DNA of 39,814 nucleotides from Desulfovibrio piger ATCC 29098 (GTDB taxonomy: Bacteria > Desulfobacterota > Desulfovibrionia > Desulfovibrionales > Desulfovibrionaceae). The translations under genes and the position numbers were made by a program. The stretch covers positions 199,690-239,503 of the forward strand of contig NZ_DS996354.1 in assembly GCF_000156375.1 (NCBI RefSeq). Direction: 5' to 3'. Below the pieces are notes generated by a model. That model had not been told where the DNA came from. It did not search any database and was given only the letters and a program-made list of their open reading frames with translations. Each line of letters begins with the position of its first letter. The stretch's first letter is position 1. Positions 29,695 to 37,081 of this stretch are shown piece after piece.

Positions 29695-29764
29695 CCTGTT
29701 GCGATTGATACGTCACATGCATTGAGCAAGCGCCGTTCCCCCACAGGGGAGCGGCGCTTTTTTT
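29676..29764 (+). promoter_or_regulatory. trp attenuator (antiterminator and terminator)
   Basis: The terminator stem is AAGCGCCGTTCCCC (29728-29741) with GGGGAGCGGCGCTT (29746-29759), loop CACA, and a T-run to 29764. The alternative fold pairs GGGGGACG (29676-29683) with CGTTCCCC (29734-29741), eight pairs with one G-T wobble, which destroys the terminator. A small CAGGC-ATA-GCCTG hairpin (29686-29698) lies between. Confidence 0.85.
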
Positions 29765-29785
29765 ATGTTTTGAAGGAATGACCCT

Positions 29786-31228
29786 ATGAAGACGACCACA
29801 CCTCCCGACGCGGCCTCCCATGCTCCTCTCGTTTCCCTGCGGCAGCAGGCCCGCTGGCTGCCCGCCGACATGGATACGCCCATCAGCCTGTATCTGGGCA
29901 TGGTGGGCCGGCAGGACGGCATCCTGCTGGAAAGTGCCGAGGTGGATGGCCGCTGGGGACGCTACAGTGTTCTGGCCTGCGATATGGCCCTGTATGTCCG
30001 CTGCCGTGAAGGGCGGCTGGATCTGCGCATCGAGGACGAACGTCTTGCGCCGCTCGCCGTCCTGCAGGGGCTGCCTTTTGTGGAAGGTCTGCGCCGCCTG
30101 ATGCAGGGCCTGCATCTGGAGGCCCCGGCGCAGATCGAAGGCCTTCCGGCCATAACCCGAGCCCTTTACGGCTGGGTGGGCTTCGGCATGGCCTCCCTGT
30201 TCCAGCCCCGCCTGGCCGCTGTCATGCCGCCGGAAGAGGCGGAAAGCATGCTGGTACTGCCCGGGACGCAGCTGGTCTTCGACCATCTGTACAACCGGCT
30301 GTGCCAGATCAGCCTGGGCGGACACCGCGAGGTGCTGGGCAGTCGCGGCGCGGAAGGCAGCTTCCGTGTCAGCGGTGACGTCCGCGCCGATCCCGGAGAG
30401 GACGGCTACAAGGCCATGGTAGAAAATATCAAGGCCATGCTGCACCAGGGCGAGGCCATACAGGTGGTGCCCTCCGTGAACTTTTCCGTGGCCTGCGAAG
30501 GGGATCCCTTCGTGCTCTACCGGCGCATGCGTCGCTACAATGCCTCGCCGTACATGTTCTTTATGCGTCTGGGAGATTTTTGCTTCTGGGGGGCCTCGCC
30601 GGAAGTCATGGTGCGTTGTGAGAAGGGCCGTTTGCAATTGTCGCCCATCGCCGGGACGCGCCGTCGCGGCCGGGACGATCTGGAAGATGCCCGTCTGGCG
30701 GAGGAATTGCGCAGCGATCCCAAGGAACAGGCCGAGCATGTGATGCTGGTGGATCTGGGGCGCAACGACCTCGGCCGGGTGGCCCAGCCCGGCAGCGTGA
30801 ACCTGGAGCGCTGCATGGATGTGGAGCGTTTTTCCCATGTCATGCATCTGACCAGCCGGGTCACGGCCCGCCTGGCTCCGGGACGCGATGCCCTGGATGT
30901 GCTGGCGGCCACCTTCCCGGCAGGGACGGTGAGCGGGGCGCCCAAGGTCAGGGCCATGGAGATCATCCGCAGCCTGGAAGGCCGTGCCCGCGGGCCCTAT
31001 GCGGGCTGCATCGGCTGGCTGGGACTGGACAAGGACAGCGTGGACCTGGACATGGGCATCGCCATCCGCAGCATGTGGAGCCGCGAAGGGCGCCTGTTCT
31101 GGCAGGCCGGCGGCGGCATCGTCCATGATTCGGATGCCGCTCTGGAATGGAAAGAAGTTTGCAACAAATCAGCCATCATGCGCCTTGTGCTTGAAGAGGG
31201 TGACGACCATGTTCCTGCTCATCGATAA
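29786..31228 (+). CDS. trpE: Anthranilate synthase component I
   Basis: This 480-residue enzyme turns chorismate plus ammonia or glutamine into anthranilate with TrpG. The feedback Trp-site motif LLES is at residues 47-50. Catalytic-domain motifs are FWGASPEVMVR, SPIAGTRRRGRDDLEDARLAEEL, DLGRNDLGRVAQPGSV, FPAGTVSGAPKVRAMEII, GPYAGCIGW and AGGGIVHDSD. The length is within family range. GAAGGA precedes ATG at 29786. It overlaps the trpGD start by 20 bases, which favours balanced synthesis of the two subunits. It is the first structural gene after the attenuator. Confidence 0.96.
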   Translation: MKTTTPPDAASHAPLVSLRQQARWLPADMDTPISLYLGMVGRQDGILLESAEVDGRWGRYSVLACDMALYVRCREGRLDLRIEDERLAPLAVLQGLPFVEGLRRLMQGLHLEAPAQIEGLPAITRALYGWVGFGMASLFQPRLAAVMPPEEAESMLVLPGTQLVFDHLYNRLCQISLGGHREVLGSRGAEGSFRVSGDVRADPGEDGYKAMVENIKAMLHQGEAIQVVPSVNFSVACEGDPFVLYRRMRRYNASPYMFFMRLGDFCFWGASPEVMVRCEKGRLQLSPIAGTRRRGRDDLEDARLAEELRSDPKEQAEHVMLVDLGRNDLGRVAQPGSVNLERCMDVERFSHVMHLTSRVTARLAPGRDALDVLAATFPAGTVSGAPKVRAMEIIRSLEGRARGPYAGCIGWLGLDKDSVDLDMGIAIRSMWSREGRLFWQAGGGIVHDSDAALEWKEVCNKSAIMRLVLEEGDDHVPAHR

Positions 31229-32801
31229 TTATGATTCCTTTACCTACAACCTGGTCCAGGCATTCTACGCCCTGGGGCACGAGCCCGTGGTGCTGCGCAA
31301 CGACGATCCCGCCATCCTGGACATGGCCGCGGATCCCGCTCTGGAGATGGTCTGCATCTCGCCCGGGCCGGGCCACCCCTCGCAGACGGGCTTCTGCCCC
31401 GAATTCCTGCGCCGTTTGCCGCATCATGTGCCGGTGCTGGGCGTCTGCCTGGGCCATCAGCTGCTGGGCCTGCATGCGGGGGCGCGGGTGGATGTGGGGC
31501 CTTGTATCATGCACGGCAAACAGTCCGAGATCGTGCACGACGGCAGCGGCCTGTTCGAAGGCCTGCCCAATCCCATGAAGGTGGCCCGCTATCATTCCCT
31601 GGTGGTCCATAGCGGGGAAGGGGAGGGCAATGCGCTGTTCACGGTGACGGCGCGCGCCCCTGAAGGCGAGGTCATGGCCCTGCAGTACCGCGACAGGCCG
31701 TGGGTGGGCGTGCAGTTCCATCCCGAATCCATCCTGACGCCGGACGGCCTGCGCCTGCTGGGCAATTTCCCGCAGGCCATCCTGCCCCGTCAGGGGCGGG
31801 ACGGCGGCATGGCCGAGGTGCTGGAACATCTGGCACGGCGGGAAGACCTGACGGCGGACATGGCATCCCGCAGCTTCGGGGCGCTCATGGACGGCAGGCT
31901 GACGCCTGCCCAGGCCGGGAGCTTCCTCATGGGCCTGCGCATGAAGGGCGAGAGTGCCCTGGAACTGGCCCATGCCACACGGGCTGCCCTGGCCCGGGCC
32001 GTGCGCGTGGAGGGCATCTCGGGCCCGTGCATCGACGTGGTGGGGACCGGCGGTGACGGTCGTCATTCCTTCAACTGCTCCACAGCGACCTCGCTGGTGC
32101 TGGCGGGCATGGGCTACAAGGTGGTCAAGCACGGCAACCGGGCGGTCTCGTCCACCTGCGGCAGTGCCGATGCCCTGGAGAGCCTGGGCATCCCGCTGGA
32201 TACCGATCCCGCGGCAGTGGCGGATATGGTGGCCAAACGCAATTTCGCCTTTCTCTTCGCCCCGCATTTCCATCCGGCATTCAAGAATATCGGCCCGCTG
32301 CGCAAGGAGCTGGGAGTGCGTACCCTGTTCAACCTGCTGGGCCCCATGATCAATCCGGCCCGGCCTAGTCACCTGCTCATGGGCGTGGCCCGGCCGGAGC
32401 TGGTGCCCCTTCTGGCGGATACCCTGTCGCAATCCGCTCTTTACCGGGCGGCTGTGGTCTGCGGGGCCGGCAATTATGACGAACTGACGCCCATGGGCCC
32501 GGCCACGGCCATGCTGCTGCACAACGGCAAGGTCAGCCCTTTGGAGCTGGATCCGGCCAGATTCGGCTTCCAGAACTGCACGCCGGAGGATCTGGCGGTG
32601 GAGAGCCGCGAGGAGGCCGTGGAGGTGCTGCGCCGTTTGCTGGATGGCGAAGGCCCGCGTCCCATGCGCGACATGGTGGCCCTTAATGTGGGGCTGGCCA
32701 TTTTCCTCATGGAAGAGGGGATGCCGCTGGATGTTTGCATGGCCCGTGCCCGTGAAGCGGTGCGTGCCGGGTTGGGAAGGAGGGTCCTCCATGCTGCTTG
32801 A
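31209..32801 (+). CDS. trpGD: TrpG-TrpD fusion (glutamine amidotransferase / anthranilate phosphoribosyltransferase)
   Basis: A 530-residue fusion. Residues 1-190 are the TrpG class I amidotransferase: NYDSFTYNL, SPGPGHP, nucleophile Cys80 in LGVCLGHQLLG, and His171/Glu173 in FHPESIL. Residues 200-530 are TrpD, which joins anthranilate to PRPP: GTGGDG (279-284), NCSTATS, KHGNRAVSSTCGSAD and FLFAPHFHPA. The same fusion exists in E. coli, where the gene is called trpD or trpGD. The start is an ATG at 31209 inside the trpE end, and the stop overlaps trpC by 11 bases. Confidence 0.96.
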   Translation: MFLLIDNYDSFTYNLVQAFYALGHEPVVLRNDDPAILDMAADPALEMVCISPGPGHPSQTGFCPEFLRRLPHHVPVLGVCLGHQLLGLHAGARVDVGPCIMHGKQSEIVHDGSGLFEGLPNPMKVARYHSLVVHSGEGEGNALFTVTARAPEGEVMALQYRDRPWVGVQFHPESILTPDGLRLLGNFPQAILPRQGRDGGMAEVLEHLARREDLTADMASRSFGALMDGRLTPAQAGSFLMGLRMKGESALELAHATRAALARAVRVEGISGPCIDVVGTGGDGRHSFNCSTATSLVLAGMGYKVVKHGNRAVSSTCGSADALESLGIPLDTDPAAVADMVAKRNFAFLFAPHFHPAFKNIGPLRKELGVRTLFNLLGPMINPARPSHLLMGVARPELVPLLADTLSQSALYRAAVVCGAGNYDELTPMGPATAMLLHNGKVSPLELDPARFGFQNCTPEDLAVESREEAVEVLRRLLDGEGPRPMRDMVALNVGLAIFLMEEGMPLDVCMARAREAVRAGLGRRVLHAA

Positions 32802-33606
32802 GCGTTTTCTCTGGGCCAAGGCTGACGAAGTGGCGCACCTGCGACAGCAGGAAAGAAAAGGGGACCTGCCTGTCCCCTTCGGCGGGAAACGCGGCGACTT
32901 TGCCGCGGCCCTGCAACGGCGGCAGGCAGGCGTGCCGCTGACCGTCATCGCGGAATTCAAGCAGGCCTCGCCTTCCCGCGGTCCCATTTGCCATAGCCTG
33001 ACGGTGGAAGAAGCTGCCCGGCAGTATGTGGCGGCCGGGGCCGGGGCCCTGTCCATCCTCACGGAGCGGCGTTTTTTTGCCGGTGAGCTGGATTTTCTGG
33101 AAAGGGCGGCCGTTCGTTGCCCCGGGACGCCTCTGCTGCGCAAGGATTTCATCTTCGACCCGCTGCAGGTGCGGGCCACGGCAGCCACGCCGGCAGCGGC
33201 CCTGCTGCTCATCGTGGCCCTGACCCCGGATGCCGCGCTGCTGCGCCGTCTGCGGGAACAGGCGGAAAGCCTCGGCATGCAGGCCGTGGTGGAAGTCTGC
33301 GGCAGCAAGGATCTGGCACTGGCCCGGGAGAGCGGGGCGCGCATCATTCAGGTCAATGCCCGTGATCTGGATACGCTGCGGGTGGACAGACGGGCCTGTC
33401 TGGAACTGGCACGGCGCTACCCGCCGGAACAGGGAGAGATCTGGATCGCTGCCAGCGGCATGGATCGCCGCGAGCATCTGGAAGATGCCGCCCGGGCCGG
33501 ATTCTCCGCCGCGCTGGTGGGGACGGCCCTCATGCAGGACGGGCAGCCCGGTGCTGCCTTGCACCGGTTGCTCCATGGTCGGGAGGAAGGGCATCATGCT
33601 GCTTAA
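32791..33606 (+). CDS. trpC: Indole-3-glycerol phosphate synthase
   Basis: A 271-residue TIM-barrel enzyme that closes the indole ring. Motifs are VIAEFKQASPSRG (catalytic Lys, phosphate loop), ILTERRFFAGELDFL, LRKDFIFDPLQV (catalytic Lys), VVEVCGSKDLALA, IIQVNARDLDTL (normally INNRDL) and AASGMDRREHLEDA. Translation starts at 32791 behind AAGGAGG inside trpGD. It is not fused to TrpF, unlike in E. coli. It overlaps trpF by 11 bases. Confidence 0.95.
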   Translation: MLLERFLWAKADEVAHLRQQERKGDLPVPFGGKRGDFAAALQRRQAGVPLTVIAEFKQASPSRGPICHSLTVEEAARQYVAAGAGALSILTERRFFAGELDFLERAAVRCPGTPLLRKDFIFDPLQVRATAATPAAALLLIVALTPDAALLRRLREQAESLGMQAVVEVCGSKDLALARESGARIIQVNARDLDTLRVDRRACLELARRYPPEQGEIWIAASGMDRREHLEDAARAGFSAALVGTALMQDGQPGAALHRLLHGREEGHHAA

Positions 33607-34246
33607 ATTCTGCGGGTTGCGGCGGCAGGAAGATGTGGGCCTGGCCGCCCGGCTGGGGGCCACGCACTGCGGTTTCGTGTTCCATGCGGGTAGCCCCCGC
33701 TGTGTGGATGCCGTGACGGTATCCCGCCTGGAGAGCGGGAGCATGGTGCGCGTGGGCGTCTTCACCGGACAGGACAGTGGCGAGATAGCCCGCATCATGC
33801 GGCTGGCGCGGCTGGACATGGCACAGCTTCATGCCGACCAGTCCGAGGAATGTGCCCGGCAGCTGGGCCCGGAACGGGTGATCCGGGTCCTGTGGCCGCA
33901 ACGGTACGGCGATACGGCCGCTCTGGAAGCCGCAGCAGGACGGTATGCCGACAGTTGCTCCCTGTACCTGCTGGATGCCGGCAGGGCAGGCGGCGGCAGC
34001 GGCCGCACGCTGGCCTGGAAGGATCTGGGCAGCCTGCGCCTGCCCCATCCCTGGTTGCTGGCCGGGGGCATGTCGCCCGCAAATTTCCGGCAGGCGCTGA
34101 CGCAGTGCCGCCCGGACGGCGTGGACTGCAATTCCGGCGTGGAAAAAGCTCCGGGGCGGAAAGATGCCCGGGCCATGACGGATATGGCCCGCCTTGTCGA
34201 AGAGATTCTCCGGGATGGTCCGACAGGGCCTTCCGTACGGGCCTGA
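33596..34246 (+). CDS. trpF: Phosphoribosylanthranilate isomerase
   Basis: A 216-residue TIM barrel. The catalytic Cys is in [14 protein letters not shown], followed by [43 protein letters not shown] and [13 protein letters not shown]. The C-terminal phosphate-binding segment [10 protein letters not shown] and [14 protein letters not shown] are typical. AGGAAGG gives the ribosome site. The start overlaps trpC by 11 bases. The gap to trpB is 83 bases. Confidence 0.94.
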   Translation: MLLKFCGLRRQEDVGLAARLGATHCGFVFHAGSPRCVDAVTVSRLESGSMVRVGVFTGQDSGEIARIMRLARLDMAQLHADQSEECARQLGPERVIRVLWPQRYGDTAALEAAAGRYADSCSLYLLDAGRAGGGSGRTLAWKDLGSLRLPHPWLLAGGMSPANFRQALTQCRPDGVDCNSGVEKAPGRKDARAMTDMARLVEEILRDGPTGPSVRA

Positions 34247-34329
34247 TGGCCTGCATGGAGAAAGGCTGGAGAGCCGGTCGGATAAAAGTTATAAAAAACG
34301 ATACAGTTCAGATACAGTGGAGAACGACC

Positions 34330-35520
34330 ATGAAGAAAGGCTATTTTGGCGAATTTGGGGGATGTTTCGTTCCTGAGTTGCTGATGCCGCCGCTGCTGGA
34401 AGTGGAAGCCGCCATGCGGGACATCATGCCGACGCAGCAATTTCAGGACGAGTTGCAGGATCTGCTGCACAATTATGCCGGACGGCCCACGCCCCTGACC
34501 TTCTGTCCGCGTCTTTCCGAAGAACTGGGGTTTGAACTGTGGCTCAAACGTGAAGACCTGCTGCATTCCGGTGCCCACAAGATCAACAACACCCTGGGGC
34601 AGGCGCTGCTGGCCAAATACATGGGCAAGACCGCCCTGGTGGCCGAGACCGGCGCCGGACAGCACGGTGTGGCCACGGCTGTGGCGGCCGCCCGTCTGGG
34701 CATGAGCTGCACCATCTATATGGGCGCGGAAGACGTGGAGCGGCAGGCCCCCAACGTCATGCGCATGCGCCTGCTCGGGGCCACCGTGCATCCGGTGGAA
34801 AGCGGGTCGCGCACGCTCAAGGATGCCATCAATGAAGCCCTGCGTGCCTGGATCGTCAGCCAGCAGACCACGCATTACTGCTTCGGCACGGCTGCCGGGC
34901 CCCACCCCTTCCCCACGCTGGTGCGCATGTTCCAGCAGGTCATCGGGCAGGAAGTGCGGGAGCAGATGCTGGCCCGTGCCCAGCGACTGCCGGATGCTGT
35001 GGTGGCCTGTGTGGGTGGCGGTTCCAATGCCATCGGCCTGTTCCATACCTTCCTGGACGATGAGCGCGTGCGCATCATCGGTGTGGAGGCCGCCGGTACG
35101 GGCGAGCCGGGCTGCTTCAATTCCGCGCCACTCAATCTGGGCAGCCCCGGTGTGCTGCACGGCAACCGTACCATGCTGCTCCAGAACAGTGACGGCCAGA
35201 TCGAACCTTCGCACTCCGTTTCGGCCGGGCTGGATTATCCCGGTGTGGGGCCGGAGCATGCCTTCCTGCACAAGACGGGCCGTGTGCGCTATGTGATGGT
35301 CCGTGATGCCCGCGCTCTGGCTGCTTTTGAAAAGCTGTGCCACGCCGAAGGCATCCTTCCCGCCCTGGAATCTTCCCATGCTCTGGCCTGGGTGCTGGAT
35401 CATCCCGAGGAATTCGAACCCGGCAGCAAGGTGGTGGTCAATCTTTCCGGCCGCGGGGACAAGGACCTTGCCATCGTGCGCAAGGCCCTGAACCTGCCGG
35501 AAAACGGGGACATCTGCTAG
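34330..35520 (+). CDS. trpB: Tryptophan synthase beta chain
   Basis: A 396-residue PLP enzyme that condenses indole with serine. Motifs are [18 protein letters not shown], and PLP Lys84 in [12 protein letters not shown]. Catalytic Glu106 is in [12 protein letters not shown], with the phosphate loop [23 protein letters not shown] and NLSGRGDKD at the end. This is the TrpB1 type, which works with TrpA through an indole tunnel. ATG at 34330 follows TGGAG. The preceding 83-base gap contains GATAAAAGTTATAAAAAACGATAC, AT-rich enough for an internal promoter (uncertain). Confidence 0.97.
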   Translation: MKKGYFGEFGGCFVPELLMPPLLEVEAAMRDIMPTQQFQDELQDLLHNYAGRPTPLTFCPRLSEELGFELWLKREDLLHSGAHKINNTLGQALLAKYMGKTALVAETGAGQHGVATAVAAARLGMSCTIYMGAEDVERQAPNVMRMRLLGATVHPVESGSRTLKDAINEALRAWIVSQQTTHYCFGTAAGPHPFPTLVRMFQQVIGQEVREQMLARAQRLPDAVVACVGGGSNAIGLFHTFLDDERVRIIGVEAAGTGEPGCFNSAPLNLGSPGVLHGNRTMLLQNSDGQIEPSHSVSAGLDYPGVGPEHAFLHKTGRVRYVMVRDARALAAFEKLCHAEGILPALESSHALAWVLDHPEEFEPGSKVVVNLSGRGDKDLAIVRKALNLPENGDIC

Positions 35521-35704
35521 CGCGTCTGCGGGATTGCGGCTTAGGAAAGCGGCGGGAGGAGAGCCGCACCGGGGATGCCCGTCCCCTGTGCATGGAGGCG
35601 GAAACAGCCACCTCTCCTGCTGCCCGTTTCAAAAAGGCCGACAGAGAGCCACATAACAACAGCCATAACGGGGCGGTCACCATCGGCCGCTCCAGGAGTT
35701 CGTC

Positions 35705-36472
35705 ATGCATATCCTTGAAGAAAAGATCCGTGCGGCCCGTGCCGCCGGACGTCATGCCCTGATCCCCTTCGTGACCTTCGGTTTCCCGGATGAAAAGCGT
35801 TTCTGGCCCGCGCTGGTGGAGCTGGACGAGAGCGGGGCGGACATCATCGAGATCGGTGTCCCCTTTTCCGATCCTGTGGCCGACGGGCCCGTGGTGGAGG
35901 AGGCCTCGCGCCGGGTGCTGAGCGACGGTGTCTGCCTGGCCCGGATCATGGAAGAGCTGAAACTGCGCGCCGGGGTCTTTCGTGCGGGCATCGTCCTGAT
36001 GGGCTATCTGAATCCCTTCCTGCAATACGGGCTGGAAAAACTGGCGGTGGAAGCCCGCGAGGCCGATGTGCATGGTTTCATCATCCCGGATCTGCCCTAT
36101 GAGGAGTCCGAAGATATCCGTCGCATCTTCGCCGCACAGGGGCTGGCCCTGATCGCTCTGGTGGGCCCCAATACGCCGGAGGAACGGATGCGCCTGTACG
36201 CGGACGTCAGCGAAGGGTACGTCTATGTGGTCTCGGCCATGGCGACCACCGGACAGCGTGCCCGCATGGAGATGCAGGTCGCCGAGACCCTGCAACGGGC
36301 CCGCTCCGTGTTCCATCTGCCGCTGGCGCTGGGCTTTGGCCTGGAACAGCCGGAGCAGATGCAGGGCTTGCCGCCGGATACTTTGCCCGATGCCGTGGTC
36401 TTCGGCAGTGCCCTGCTGAAACATCTGGATGCCGGCAGGCCTGCTGCCGAATTCATCGCCCGTTGGAAGTAA
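35705..36472 (+). CDS. trpA: Tryptophan synthase alpha chain
   Basis: A 255-residue TIM barrel that splits indole-3-glycerol phosphate. Catalytic Glu49 is in EIGVPFSDPVADGP and Asp129 in IIPDLPYEES. LMGYLNPFLQYG and YVYVVSAMATTGQRA (usually S-x-GVTG) are visible; the last motif is less standard here. The length is slightly short of the usual 260-270. CAGGAG precedes ATG at 35705. A 184-base gap separates it from trpB, where overlap is the rule; no ORF or terminator is visible in the gap. Two terminators follow. Confidence 0.94.
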   Translation: MHILEEKIRAARAAGRHALIPFVTFGFPDEKRFWPALVELDESGADIIEIGVPFSDPVADGPVVEEASRRVLSDGVCLARIMEELKLRAGVFRAGIVLMGYLNPFLQYGLEKLAVEAREADVHGFIIPDLPYEESEDIRRIFAAQGLALIALVGPNTPEERMRLYADVSEGYVYVVSAMATTGQRARMEMQVAETLQRARSVFHLPLALGFGLEQPEQMQGLPPDTLPDAVVFGSALLKHLDAGRPAAEFIARWK

Positions 36473-36506
36473 ACTTTAGGGATACCTCCCTGTTCAGGGT
36501 GTGTTG

Positions 36507-36531
36507 AGGGGCGCTGGATGCAGCCCCTTTT
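36507..36531 (+). terminator. First trp operon terminator
   Basis: AGGGGC / GCCCCT stem with a 10-base loop followed by TTTT (GAGGGGC...GCCCCTTTT). Confidence 0.7.
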
Positions 36532-36537
36532 GGAGAT

Positions 36538-36578
36538 GGAGCCGTTTCTGCCTGTGCGGAGACGGCTCCTGTTTTTTT
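36538..36578 (+). terminator. Second trp operon terminator
   Basis: GGAGCCGT / ACGGCTCC stem (36538-36545, 36562-36569) with a T-run at 36572-36578. Confidence 0.85.
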
Positions 36579-36609
36579 GAGGAAGAACGGAGCAGATGAA
36601 AATATTTTA

Positions 36610-36638
36610 TTGACATTGAAATTCTTTTTCAATTAAGT
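36610..36638 (+). promoter_or_regulatory. Promoter with Fur-like box before the DUF2325 gene
   Basis: TTGACA at 36610-36615 and TTAAGT at 36633-36638 are 17 bases apart. The spacer is filled by TTGAAATTCTTTTTCAA (36616-36632), an imperfect palindrome close to the Desulfovibrio Fur consensus as I remember it (TTGAAAAT-n-ATTTTCAA form). Bound Fur would block the promoter when iron is high. Confidence 0.65.
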
Positions 36639-36690
36639 TGGCTTTGCAGCAAGTGGGGGCTGAGCGTGAAAACAAGATAAGGAGCCATAT

Positions 36691-36966
36691 ATGTGCGTCA
36701 CTCTCATCGGCGGAATGGACAGACTCAAGCAGGACTATATCGCCGCTGCCCGGCAGGGGGGAGCAACCCTCAAATGCATCAGCCGTAACGAACGGAATTT
36801 CGTGGACAAGATCGGTAACCCTGATGCCATCATCGTCTTCACCAACAAAGTCTCGCATGAAGCCAAGCGCAAGGCTCTGCTGCATGCCCGCTCCCGCAAT
36901 ATCCCCATCCATCTGGTGCACTCCTGCGGAGTGTCCAGCTTGCGTGATTGTTTGTCGTCCTCATAA
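36691..36966 (+). CDS. DUF2325 family protein
   Basis: A 91-residue protein with the DUF2325 pattern: an N-terminal strand VTLIGGMDRLKQDYIAAARQGG, then PDAIIVFTNKVSHEAKRKALLHARSRNIPIHLVHSCGVSSLRDCL. It looks like a small Rossmann-like domain and its function is unknown. ATAAGGAG precedes the start. It has a Fur-like box in its own promoter and lies directly upstream of feoB, which also has one. A role in the iron response is therefore inferred from context. Confidence 0.88.
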   Translation: MCVTLIGGMDRLKQDYIAAARQGGATLKCISRNERNFVDKIGNPDAIIVFTNKVSHEAKRKALLHARSRNIPIHLVHSCGVSSLRDCLSSS

Positions 36967-36969
36967 ATA

Positions 36970-36998
36970 TTGACATTCATTTTCAAGTTGGATAGGGT
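36970..36998 (+). promoter_or_regulatory. feoB promoter with Fur-like box
   Basis: TTGACA (36970-36975) and TAGGGT (36993-36998) are 17 bases apart. TTGACATTCATTTTCAA (36970-36986) overlaps the -35 as an imperfect Fur-type palindrome. Downstream, GGGTTCG (36995-37001) and CGAACCC (37022-37028) form an inverted repeat around a further ATGAAATTCGTTTTTT half-site. Confidence 0.65.
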
Positions 36999-37081
36999 TC
37001 GGGAAATGAAATTCGTTTTTTCGAACCCTTACCTTTGTTCCACTAATTAGACACACAAGGCCTCAAAGAGGAGTTTTTGGA

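Noticed and set aside
31176..33347. 723-codon minus-strand ORF antisense to trpGD and trpC
   Set aside because: High GC creates long stop-free antisense frames. The + strand encodes unmistakable trp enzymes.
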